This document shows positions 26,574 through 34,609 of a stretch of 64,000 nt of DNA, piece after piece. How positions within the stretch are numbered: position 1 is the first letter of the stretch; the number at the start of each line of letters is the position of its first letter. The translations under genes and the position numbers were made by a program. The stretch comes from Nocardia fusca NBRC 14340 (GTDB lineage: Bacteria > Actinomycetota > Actinomycetes > Mycobacteriales > Mycobacteriaceae). Location: assembly GCF_001618425.1 (NCBI RefSeq), contig NZ_BDCU01000055.1, positions 26,570 to 90,569 of the forward strand. Direction: 5' to 3'. Under the pieces are notes generated by a model, which worked only from the letters and a program-made list of their open reading frames with translations, searched no databases and was not told the origin of the DNA.

Positions 26574-27896
26574 GTGGGTGAGCGAGGAACGCCGCTCGGG
26601 CGGCGGGGATTTCTACGCGCCACCGGTGGCATCGGCGCGGCGCTGGCGGTTTCGGCGCTGGGTGCGTGCGGCAGCGATGACGACGCGCTGACGTTCTTCT
26701 TCCAGGCCAATCCCGCCGAAGCCGATGGACGGCAGCGGGTGATCGACGAGTTCACCCGCAGAAATCCGGATATCCGAGTGCGCACCCTGCTGTCCGGCCC
26801 CGACCCGATGCAGCAGATGTTGACCTTCTGCGCGGGCGGCCGATGTCCCGACGTGTTGATGGCGTGGGAGCAAACCTATGCCGGTCTCGCCGACCGGGGG
26901 GTGCTGCTGGATCTGAACACCCTGCTCGACCGTGATCCGGCCTTCGCCGCCGACCTGTCGGCAGGTGGCACCTCGGCGCTGTACGACACCTTCGCTTTCG
27001 AAGGCGGGCAGTACGCGCTCCCGGAACAGTGGTCGGGAAACTTCTTGTTCTATAACAGGACCCTGTTCGACCAGGCCGGACTGCGTCCGCCCGGCCGGTG
27101 GGAAGACGCGTGGAGCTTCGCCGAGTTCCTGGATATCGGCCGCGCGCTCACCGAGCGTGATCGGGCCGGCGAGGTCCGCCGGTGGGGATTCGTCGACACC
27201 TGGGTGCCGTACTATTCGGCCGGTCTCTTCGCCGTCAACAATGGCGCCGAATGGGCGAGCCCGCGAACCGTTCCCGATCGTTCGGACTTCTCCACCGCTG
27301 CTTTCATCGAAGGCGTCCAGTTCTATGCGGACCTGGCCAACAGGTATCGGGTGGCGCCGAGTCCGGCGGATCAGCAGTCGATCTCGGCGATGGACCTGTT
27401 CACGCAGGGCAGAGCCGCGCTGGCGATGGGCGGGCACTGGCGGTACCGCACCTTCGCCGAAGCCGGCGACCTGGATTTCGATGTCACCGCCCTGCCGGCC
27501 GGCCCGGCGGTCAGCGGTGCGCGCTCGAATATCGGCACCACGGGCCTCGCCATATCCGCCGGCAGCCCCCGGAAAGAGCAGGCGTGGGAGTTCCTGAAGT
27601 TCGCGGCCGGGCCGATCGGCCAGGCGGTGGTCGCGGCGACCGGCCTTTTCGTGCCGGCCCTCGGCTCCGCGATGCGATCTCCCGGATTCGCCGCGGCACA
27701 CAGCGATATCCGCAACCTGGACATCCTCGTCGGCGGACCGGCACATTCCGCTCCCCTGCCGGTCACGGCGGAATGGCCGCGCATCGACGCGCTGATGGAC
27801 CGGTACCTCGGCCCGGTGCTCCGCGGCGCCGCCCCCGCGACCTCGCTGGCGGACCATCTCGCTCCGGAAGCCGACGAGGTGCTGCGCAACCGATGA
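26574..27896 (+). CDS. ABC transporter sugar-type solute-binding lipoprotein
   Basis: 440 residues from a GTG at 26574, chosen for the near-consensus AGGAGGTGATC just upstream; the frame is open further upstream. A twin-arginine-like signal (GRRGFLRATGG) leads to a lipobox (SALGAC), suggesting a Tat-exported lipoprotein. The mature part is a family 1 extracellular binding protein: PDVLMAWEQTYAGLADRGVL, ALPEQWSGNFLFYNRTLF, FTQGRAALAMGGHW. It overlaps the first permease by ATGA. Carbohydrate uptake is likely; the exact sugar is not determinable. Confidence 0.86.
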   Translation: MGERGTPLGRRGFLRATGGIGAALAVSALGACGSDDDALTFFFQANPAEADGRQRVIDEFTRRNPDIRVRTLLSGPDPMQQMLTFCAGGRCPDVLMAWEQTYAGLADRGVLLDLNTLLDRDPAFAADLSAGGTSALYDTFAFEGGQYALPEQWSGNFLFYNRTLFDQAGLRPPGRWEDAWSFAEFLDIGRALTERDRAGEVRRWGFVDTWVPYYSAGLFAVNNGAEWASPRTVPDRSDFSTAAFIEGVQFYADLANRYRVAPSPADQQSISAMDLFTQGRAALAMGGHWRYRTFAEAGDLDFDVTALPAGPAVSGARSNIGTTGLAISAGSPRKEQAWEFLKFAAGPIGQAVVAATGLFVPALGSAMRSPGFAAAHSDIRNLDILVGGPAHSAPLPVTAEWPRIDALMDRYLGPVLRGAAPATSLADHLAPEADEVLRNR

Positions 27897-28846
27897 CCAC
27901 CACCGGCGAGATCGCGACCGGGAAACCGGCGGCACCGATTGCCGCCACCGGACAGCGCCGCTCGGAGTCGGCGCAGCGGCAGGCACGGGCGGCACGCCTG
28001 TTCATCGCCCCGAACCTTGCGGCGGTCGCGGTGTTCCTGGTCTTCCCACTGGGCTTCTCGCTCTATTTGAGCTTCCACGAGTGGGATATGTTCGGGCCGC
28101 TCCGGTTCACCGGGCTGCAGAACTTCCGCGAGTTGCTCACCGCGGATCCGCTGTTCGCCATCGCGTTGCGGAACACGATCGTCTACACCCTGGGGACACT
28201 GATCCCCACCGTGTCGATAAGCCTCGTCGTCGCCGCGGCCCTGAACAGAGGAGTCCGGGGAACCGGCTTCTTCCGGACGGTCATGTTCCTGCCCCTGGCG
28301 ATATCCAGCGTGGTGATGGCGGTGATCTGGCGTTTCGTCTTCGACACGAACAACGGGCTGCTCAATACGATGCTCGCCCGGGTCGGCATCGGTCCCATCC
28401 CCTGGCTGGTCGAACCGCGCTGGGCGATGGTCTCGGTATGCCTGGTCAGCGTGTGGAAGAGTATCCCGTTCGCCACTGTCGTGCTGCTCGCCGCGATGCA
28501 GGGCGTCCCGCGGGACCTCTACGAAGCGGCGAAGATCGACGGAGCCGGAGCGATCCGGCGATTCGTATCGATCACCGTGCCCCTGATCCGGGGCGCGCTG
28601 TCCTTCGTCGTCGTGGTCTCGATCATCGACTCGGTGCAGGCCTTCGACCAGATCTACGTGCTCACCGGCGGCAACGGCGGCCCGGAAACAGGAACCTACG
28701 TCTTCGGCATCATGATCTTCCAGAACGCCTTCGCGTTCGGTGACGCCGGCTATGCGTCGGCCATCGCCTGGTTGATCTTCCTGGTCCTGTTGGCGCTGAC
28801 CGTCGCGCAACTGTGGTTCGCCCGCAAGAACGCGACGGAGCAGTGA
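27893..28846 (+). CDS. ABC transporter permease (MalF-like)
   Basis: 317 residues with about six membrane helices after a ~35-residue cytoplasmic lead. The binding-protein-dependent permease EAA loop is EAAKIDGAGAIRRFVSITVPLI near residue 212. ATGA overlap with the binding-protein gene and GTGA overlap with the next permease show a tightly coupled operon. Confidence 0.9.
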   Translation: MTTTGEIATGKPAAPIAATGQRRSESAQRQARAARLFIAPNLAAVAVFLVFPLGFSLYLSFHEWDMFGPLRFTGLQNFRELLTADPLFAIALRNTIVYTLGTLIPTVSISLVVAAALNRGVRGTGFFRTVMFLPLAISSVVMAVIWRFVFDTNNGLLNTMLARVGIGPIPWLVEPRWAMVSVCLVSVWKSIPFATVVLLAAMQGVPRDLYEAAKIDGAGAIRRFVSITVPLIRGALSFVVVVSIIDSVQAFDQIYVLTGGNGGPETGTYVFGIMIFQNAFAFGDAGYASAIAWLIFLVLLALTVAQLWFARKNATEQ

Positions 28847-29688
28847 CGGTGGTACCGGGCCGGAAGACCCGCGTCTTCGTCCGGGCAGCCGCGCTCTACC
28901 TCGCGCTCATCGCGATGGCGTGGTGCGCTCTGCTCCCCATCCTGTGGGCGCTGGCGGGCTCGGTGAAGAAACAGTCCGAAGTCACCACACCGACCCTGCT
29001 CCCGCGTGAACCGCAGTGGTCCAACTACCGCACCGTTTTCCAGGAGATGCCGTTCGGCCGGATGTTCCTCAACACCGTCCTCTACGCCGGATGTGTCACC
29101 GCCGGCCAGGTCTTCTGCTGCTCCCTGGCCGGATACGCGTTCGCCCGGCTGCGCTTCCCCGGCCGCGACGCCCTGTTCGTGGCCTATCTGGCCACGCTCA
29201 TGGTCCCCCTCACCGTGACCGTGGTGCCCCAGTTCCTGCTCATCCGGGTGCTGGGTTTGACGGATACGCCCTGGGCGTTGATCCTGCCCGGGTTGTTCGG
29301 CAGTGCGTTCGGCACCTACCTGATGCGGCAGTTCTTCCGCACCCTCCCCGTCGAACTCGAAGAGGCCGCCGTCCTCGACGGCTGCTCCCCGTGGCAGATC
29401 TACTGGCGGGTCCTGCTGCCCAATGCCAAACCGGCGGTCATGGTTCTCGCCGTGCTCACCTGGGTCAATGTCTGGAACGATTTCCTGTGGCCGCTGGTGA
29501 TGATCCAACGCCGGGAGATCTCCACCGTCACCCTCGGCCTGGTGTGGATGCAGGGGCAATACGTCTCGGATTGGCCGGTGCTGATGGCCGCGTCCATGCT
29601 CATCCTGCTACCGCTGGTCATCGTCTATGCCGTCGCGCAGAAGGCATTTCTCCGCGGTATCGACATGTCGGGTTTCGGTGGACGGTGA
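28843..29688 (+). CDS. ABC transporter permease (MalG-like)
   Basis: 281 residues, six helices, EAA loop EEAAVLDGCSPWQIYWRVLLP near residue 172. GTG start overlaps the upstream stop. No ATP-binding subunit follows; the next gene is on the opposite strand, so the importer must borrow a shared MsiK/UgpC-type ATPase from elsewhere. Confidence 0.9.
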   Translation: MTVVPGRKTRVFVRAAALYLALIAMAWCALLPILWALAGSVKKQSEVTTPTLLPREPQWSNYRTVFQEMPFGRMFLNTVLYAGCVTAGQVFCCSLAGYAFARLRFPGRDALFVAYLATLMVPLTVTVVPQFLLIRVLGLTDTPWALILPGLFGSAFGTYLMRQFFRTLPVELEEAAVLDGCSPWQIYWRVLLPNAKPAVMVLAVLTWVNVWNDFLWPLVMIQRREISTVTLGLVWMQGQYVSDWPVLMAASMLILLPLVIVYAVAQKAFLRGIDMSGFGGR

Positions 29689-29706
29689 CGAACCCAGGCC
29701 GCATCG

Positions 29707-30543
29707 TCACCGCGGTGCCGATTGCTTCCGCCCGGTAGCCGGCGCAGTGATCACCACGGTCGTGTAGTTCATGACGAAACTTCCACCGGCGTCGTCGACC
29801 GCCGACCCGATACCGGCGAGCAGTTGTGCGAGCGTGTCCGGCGGGAACTGGCTGTGACCGCCGAAGGTGGGTACCTGTTCGAGCCACTCGTCCCTGGTGA
29901 AGCGGCGGGTCCAGGGAAACTCCCACTGTTCGGGCGTTTCGAATGCGCCCGCTCGACGCATCCCGGCGCCGACCTCGGTGAACTGGCCGGCATACATCGT
30001 GGGACCCCCGAATGGTCCGTGGGCGAACGGCGAGCCGGGTAGGAGCCGCTGATAGACGGCCCCGAAGGCCTGCGCGAGATCGGCCGGGGGTGCGAACGCG
30101 TTCCAGAAGACGGCCAGCCGGCCAGCCGGCCGCAGGACCTGTGCCGCCTTGGTGGCACCGAGGACGGGGTCCACCCAGTGCCAGGACTGACCGGAGACCA
30201 CCGCGTCGAAGTCCCGGCCCGCGGGATCCCAATCCTCGAACTTCGCCACCTCGACGTCGAAACCCTGCCGAGCCGCGAACTCGGCCATCCGCGGGTCGAC
30301 CTCGACACCGAGCACGCGGCACCCGGCCGCGGCGAAGGGCTGCGCCGAAATCCCGGTGCCGATTCCGACATCGAGGACATCGCGACCGGGCGCCTCCGCG
30401 ATGACCCGGGCCACCATCGCACCGGGGTAACGCGGCCGGGTCCGGTCATAACGTTCCGGGTCGTGGCCGAACGACTCGGCCAGCCGGCGTGCGTGGTGGG
30501 ATTCGCCCGCGGGGGACGACGACCCGGACGGTAAAGTGGTCAT
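29707..30543 (-). CDS. Class I SAM-dependent methyltransferase
   Basis: 278 residues from the ATG at 30543; an upstream ATG in frame would lie inside the operator. Motif I is DVLDVGIGTGISAQPF, followed by the acidic post-I residue (VLGVEVDPRM) and FDAVVSGQSWHWVDP. This fits the methyltransferase-11/25 group acting on small molecules. Divergent from a TetR gene with a triple operator between, so probably inducible. Substrate unknown. Confidence 0.85.
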   Translation of the reverse strand: MTTLPSGSSSPAGESHHARRLAESFGHDPERYDRTRPRYPGAMVARVIAEAPGRDVLDVGIGTGISAQPFAAAGCRVLGVEVDPRMAEFAARQGFDVEVAKFEDWDPAGRDFDAVVSGQSWHWVDPVLGATKAAQVLRPAGRLAVFWNAFAPPADLAQAFGAVYQRLLPGSPFAHGPFGGPTMYAGQFTEVGAGMRRAGAFETPEQWEFPWTRRFTRDEWLEQVPTFGGHSQFPPDTLAQLLAGIGSAVDDAGGSFVMNYTTVVITAPATGRKQSAPR

Positions 30544-30544
30544 G

Positions 30545-30573
30545 CGCCCACTATGAGTGGGCGTTCGCCCACT
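30545..30573. promoter_or_regulatory. Triple half-site operator between methyltransferase and TetR genes
   Basis: Three perfect 8-bp half-sites alternate in orientation: CGCCCACT (30545-30552), AGTGGGCG (30556-30563) and CGCCCACT (30566-30573). The middle half-site can pair with either neighbour, giving two overlapping dyads with 3- and 2-bp spacers. The site begins one base upstream of the methyltransferase start codon. Confidence 0.75.
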
Positions 30574-30614
30574 TGTCAATCGCGCAGCGAGAAATACGGA
30601 AAGGCGGTGTCCGG

Positions 30615-31211
30615 ATGCCGACCGGTGTGGCGTTGCGTGATGCGCGCGAACAACTCTTCGCCGCCGCCCGGCGCGTCCTGCTCCTCGGCGGCCCCCATGG
30701 ATTGACCAGCCGGGCGGTGACCACCGAGGCCGGGGTCGCCAAAGGCGTGATCCACCGGCATTTCACCGACTTCGACACTTTCCTGGCCGAGTTCGTCCTC
30801 GACCGGATCGCGGCGCTCGACCGGCAGGCCGCGACGCTACGCGACACCGCCGGAAGCGGCTCGGTCGTCGAGAATCTCGCCACTGCCCTGACCGAACTGT
30901 TCGACCCGGTCGCGGTAGCGATCGTCGCGCTCATCGTTTCTCGCGACGATCTACGCGGCCGCCTGCGCGAGGCCGGTGCCGCCCCCATACCCGTCCTGGG
31001 CGAAGGCACCGCGATGATCGCCGACTACCTCACCACCGAACAGGACCTCGGGCGCATCTCCGCGGACGCCGACGTCACCACCCTCGCCCCCACGCTCACC
31101 GGCGCGGCACACCTGCTCTTCGCCGATCGCGAGAACGCACCCACCACGACCACCGTCCACAGGTCGGTAGCGGCCGTACTCACCGGCGTCCTGCCCCAAC
31201 CCCCCGCCTGA
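30615..31211 (+). CDS. TetR-family transcriptional regulator
   Basis: 198 residues. Helix-turn-helix at about 25-60 (AVTTEAGVAKGVIHRHFTDF) and a helical C-terminal domain. The ATG at 30615 follows AAGGCGG. It is divergent from the methyltransferase gene, with the triple-half-site operator between them; autoregulation is expected. Effector unknown. Confidence 0.85.
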   Translation: MPTGVALRDAREQLFAAARRVLLLGGPHGLTSRAVTTEAGVAKGVIHRHFTDFDTFLAEFVLDRIAALDRQAATLRDTAGSGSVVENLATALTELFDPVAVAIVALIVSRDDLRGRLREAGAAPIPVLGEGTAMIADYLTTEQDLGRISADADVTTLAPTLTGAAHLLFADRENAPTTTTVHRSVAAVLTGVLPQPPA

Positions 31212-31404
31212 ACAACGCCCGCGAAGGCCACCACACCCTCGAAACGGTCGACGGACCGCCGACCGTCGCCAGGCTATCGGCCTGGCGACGGATGCCTCCA
31301 GAACACCCCGGCCGACGCGACAGCGACGCACGCTTTACGAACAGTCTCACGATAGGAAAGGGCCGGGTAGGCAACCGACCCGGTGAGGTGGTTGGGTCGT
31401 GCCC

Positions 31405-31599
31405 TCAGCCGCGGGAGATGCGGTGGAGGAAACCGTGCCATTCCTCGGGGGTGAATACGAGCACCGGACCGGTTGCGTTCTTCGAATCGCGCACACCCAC
31501 CGCATCACCGAGATGCGCGACCTCCACACATTCCCCGCCGTGCTGGCTGTAACTGCTCTTGAACCAGCGTGCGCTGGATAGGTCAGCGTGCACCTTCAT
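31405..31599 (-). CDS. DUF397 protein
   Basis: 64 residues; DUF397 features are clear (SSARWFKSSYSQHGGECVEVAHL, GVRDSKN, FTPEEWHGFL). The start codon lies inside the last codons of the XRE gene (17-bp overlap). In actinomycetes DUF397 proteins pair with XRE-DUF5753 regulators, in several cases as their antagonists or partners. Confidence 0.85.
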   Translation of the reverse strand: MKVHADLSSARWFKSSYSQHGGECVEVAHLGDAVGVRDSKNATGPVLVFTPEEWHGFLHRISRG

Positions 31600-32482
31600 G
31601 CTCCCTTGCCATGTTCCTGAGCCACTGCCGACCACCAGTGTCGCCGAGGGCCCGGTCCTCGATCAGATCGTACGTGCGCAAAAAGCTCGCCACATCGTCG
31701 GCGTCCTCGATGTACATGTTTCCCACCACGCCCTCCAAAAAGACCACGGGCGGTTCGAGCGGTTCACCGGGCGCCGACTCCCCGAACAGGAGGACTACGA
31801 ACGGAGGCATGGAGACACCGCCCGGAAATCCGGCCTCGAACGGGAGTATGCCCAGCCGAATATTGTCGCGCGTCGACATGTCCGCAAGGTGCCTGAGCTG
31901 GGCGCCCATGACATTGCGTCCGCCGACAACTCGCCGGAGTGCGGCTTCCCCCACGACTACTTCCAGCGTCACTGGCTGAGTACGCCGAGTGATGATCTTC
32001 TGCCGCTGCATTTTGAGCTGCACGCGCCGATCTTGTTCCTCGAGAATGTCTTCGGGCCGCCGTTCACGCGCCAGTGCGCGATCGTAGTTCGCTGTCTGAA
32101 GTAGGCCCGGCACCAGATCCGGTTGATACGAGATCACCTTGGTCGCTGCCGCTTCGAGGCCAACGTAGACGTCGAAGTCCTTCGGAATGAGATCACCGTA
32201 TTGATGCCACCAGTTCTTGACGTTGGCCTGCTTCGCCAGTCCCGTCAACGCCGCAGTCAGATCTTCTGGCACGCCGTAGAGATCGCAGGCCGCCTGGATG
32301 TCACGAGTCTTGATCCTGGAGTTCTCTCCTTTCTCGAGCCGTCCAAGGCTGGTCGCCCCCATCTCCAGCAGTTGAGCAGCCTTGGCCTGTGTGTAGCCGG
32401 CCCGCGTCCGCCGCTCCAGCAAGTGCCTGCCGAGTTGACGCCTGGGCAATGTGGAACCGATACCGCCTGCTGTATCAGGCAT
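31583..32482 (-). CDS. XRE-family DNA-binding protein with DUF5753 sensor domain
   Basis: 299 residues from the ATG at 32482 (GGAGG 6 nt upstream). Helix-turn-helix at about 14-70 (LLERRTRAGYTQAKAAQLLEMGATSLGRLEKGE) and a DUF5753 C-terminal domain at about 110-285 (ISYQPDLVPGLLQTANYDRAL, MSTRDNIRLGILPF). Such proteins, with the adjacent DUF397 partner, form bldB/abaA-type developmental or toxin-antitoxin-like modules. The target is unknown. Confidence 0.86.
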   Translation of the reverse strand: MPDTAGGIGSTLPRRQLGRHLLERRTRAGYTQAKAAQLLEMGATSLGRLEKGENSRIKTRDIQAACDLYGVPEDLTAALTGLAKQANVKNWWHQYGDLIPKDFDVYVGLEAAATKVISYQPDLVPGLLQTANYDRALARERRPEDILEEQDRRVQLKMQRQKIITRRTQPVTLEVVVGEAALRRVVGGRNVMGAQLRHLADMSTRDNIRLGILPFEAGFPGGVSMPPFVVLLFGESAPGEPLEPPVVFLEGVVGNMYIEDADDVASFLRTYDLIEDRALGDTGGRQWLRNMAREHEGAR

Positions 32483-32705
32483 TTCATCCTCCGATTCGGG
32501 AGCCACCGATTCACCGATGCGGCGTAATCCTGCTACATGCACCGGTTCTCGCGCTGGGAATGCGGAGATCTTTTTTCGGAGCACCCGTTTCGGGTAGGAA
32601 GCCGGGGAAACGCGGTGTGTCATAGCCCTGCGCCAGGTTCTGCGCATTCCGGTGCGATCCGGGCGCCACCCGAAGCCTCTTCGATGAAACCGAGGTGCCC
32701 CAACC

Positions 32706-33356
32706 ATGATCCGAGCCACCGCAACATGCCACAGCGACCGCCGCCGAGCCATCGGCTACCTCCGAACCGACATCTCGGGCGACCACCAGCCCCGGCATAT
32801 CGACGCCATCCGCCTGCTGGCCCGGCGGCAGGGCCACACCCTGATCTACATCGTGCGATTGCGCCACGACTCGGTGCCGTATCCGGTCGGCCATCTACTG
32901 GAGATCGTCCGCGCCACCGCAACGACCACTCTGATCGTGCCCGACCTCGCCCACGTCGATGACCGGCCCGGGCCTGTATGCGACGTGTGCGACCTCATCA
33001 CCGTCTGCCCCGAACAACTCTGGATGAAGAGCCGCGCCGACGCTTCCGGCAATACCACCGAACCCACCCGGCTGCCGGAGGACTGGCACAGCGAACCCGA
33101 CGGTCGGCTGCCGCTGACCGAAGCACATCGAACTATGCAAGTGCACCTGACCTGCAATCCGCTCGACTGCCCGCGTAAGGCCGCCGCATTCACCAGGCTG
33201 GTCGAGGCCGGCGAGCTGGTTCCCGCATCGCGCAGCCCGCGCCAACGTGCCGCCGCCCGCGGGATTCCCTATCCGCCGGCCGGGCCCGCAATTTCTCGGA
33301 CGAGTCCACCGATCGACATCCTGCACCGGCTGTTCGCCGCCCTCGACCAGGCATGA
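32706..33356 (+). CDS. Hypothetical protein with resolvase-like N-terminus
   Basis: 216 residues. The first ~70 (RAIGYLRTDISGDHQPRHIDAIRLLARRQG, then a beta-strand IYIVRL) resemble the N-terminal lobe of serine recombinases, but the catalytic Ser in the expected YxRxS position is replaced by Asp, so recombinase activity is unlikely. The remainder contains spaced cysteines (CDVCDLITVCP). No characterised family. It overlaps the next small gene by ATGA. Confidence 0.6.
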   Translation: MIRATATCHSDRRRAIGYLRTDISGDHQPRHIDAIRLLARRQGHTLIYIVRLRHDSVPYPVGHLLEIVRATATTTLIVPDLAHVDDRPGPVCDVCDLITVCPEQLWMKSRADASGNTTEPTRLPEDWHSEPDGRLPLTEAHRTMQVHLTCNPLDCPRKAAAFTRLVEAGELVPASRSPRQRAAARGIPYPPAGPAISRTSPPIDILHRLFAALDQA

Positions 33357-33574
33357 CCGTACCCACTCCCGTCGACCCTCCAGCCGAGGCCGACGTACAC
33401 GTCACTGTCTACCTGCACGGCCTGCGCATGGACTACCGAGCCGATGCCGCCGTCGCCCGCCTGTTCATCCAGGAATGGACGGCGCACCACGGAATCCACA
33501 CCGCAGCGCTCCTTCCCGGACCCTCTCGAAACCTTCCTCGTCTCCCCTGCGAACGCCTGTACCGAGAACCCTGA
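33353..33574 (+). CDS. Small hypothetical protein coupled to the gene upstream
   Basis: 73 residues. The ATGA overlap with the preceding gene is the main evidence that it is real. The N-terminal part (DVHVTVYLHGLRMDYRADAAVARLFIQEW) looks structured; the C-terminus is Pro/Arg-rich. No function assigned. Confidence 0.45.
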   Translation: MTVPTPVDPPAEADVHVTVYLHGLRMDYRADAAVARLFIQEWTAHHGIHTAALLPGPSRNLPRLPCERLYREP

Positions 33575-34609
33575 CCTATCGACGTTCCCATGGTTTCGGC
33601 CGACAAGAGCCCGCGATACATCAAAGGCTGTATCGGCACCGGCCATGCAACCGCACGCATCCCCGTGTCCGGGGGTGAGGAACCGGCCCGTTGACGCTAC
33701 GAACCCGCGGGCCCCTCGACGGCCGTGCTGGTCGCAGGTCGACCGACCCTGTGCCCGCAGCGCTGATGAACCACCCTTACAGGGCACTGCGATTTATGTA
33801 GAAAACTTCTACGTAGATTTCTTCTACATAAATCGAACCTCATGCTCGTTCCCGCGGCCTTCTCCGGTCGGAGCCGAAAACCGCGCATGCAGGTCGGAAC
33901 GCCGCTCAGCGCCGAGATCGAGATGGTTGACCGGCCGGAACTTCCTGGCGCGACACGTGTACTTCGCCGGACCGGCGAGACCGATGTCCAGCAATTGATC
34001 GGTGTGACAGAGTCGACCGAAGTCGGTAATTGTGGGTCGCGGGGAGTTCGCTGAGTCTTCCGCACCGGCGCCGTACCTTCCCCGTGTCCGGCGCCGGGTG
34101 CGGATTCTCGGGTGGCCGGATCACGTTGCCGCAGCGGGCCACCCGAGGGACCAGAGTACAAGCTCGCGGTCGGATTCCCGGGAGATCGGGCCGGGGTGTC
34201 GAAAATGGGGATGCAATATTGCACGGTGCCGCTTGATATTTCGACGGGCCGACCCCGGTGAGCTGTATCCCCGACCGATACAGCTCACCTACCACACCGG
34301 TTGGCCCGGCGCAGGCAGTGGGGGTACGCCGATAGCGTTCGGCTATACCTCGGTGGCGGCGATTCGCTCCCGGGTGCCGGGCAGGGTCCGGATGTCTGCA
34401 CGGGGCCGTCCTGATCACCGACCGGCGAATCGCACCGGTGGAAAGTACCGCACCGGCCACGGCGGCGCCAGTGGGAGATCCGGGCCCTCGCGGGCTGCCG
34501 GGCAGCCGGGCCGAGCGAGTTCGCCACCGATTAGCGCACCATCGACTGCTCCATGGTCCGAAAGGCGCTGCGGGAGCGTATAGGCAGGTGATCGATGGGG
34601 GCCGTGGAT
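33575..34609. other. Gene-poor kilobase with an AT-rich dyad cluster
   Basis: 1,035 bp between the small hypothetical gene and mftG. Several open frames on both strands lack family features and convincing ribosome sites; the best is a 70-codon frame starting at 33842, 9 bp after the dyad cluster. Apart from the tandem dyads at 33792-33833 I see nothing assignable. Confidence 0.5.
33792..33833. promoter_or_regulatory. Tandem 15-bp palindromes in an AT-rich patch
   Basis: Two directly abutting dyads: GTAGAAAACTTCTAC (33798-33812) and GTAGATTTCTTCTAC (33813-33827), matching at 12 of 15 positions. They are flanked by ATTTAT (33792-33797) and its complement ATAAAT (33828-33833), so the whole 42 bp is itself palindromic. 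The AT content stands out sharply from its surroundings. Likely a cooperative binding site for a dimeric regulator; the cognate protein is unknown. Confidence 0.7.

Noticed and set aside
32706..33356. Functional serine recombinase
   Set aside because: The catalytic Ser position after YLR is Asp/Thr and the protein lacks the conserved catalytic Arg pattern further on.
33842..34054. Small gene starting just after the AT-rich dyads
   Set aside because: 70 codons, no family features, no ribosome site; a leaderless start is possible but unsupported.
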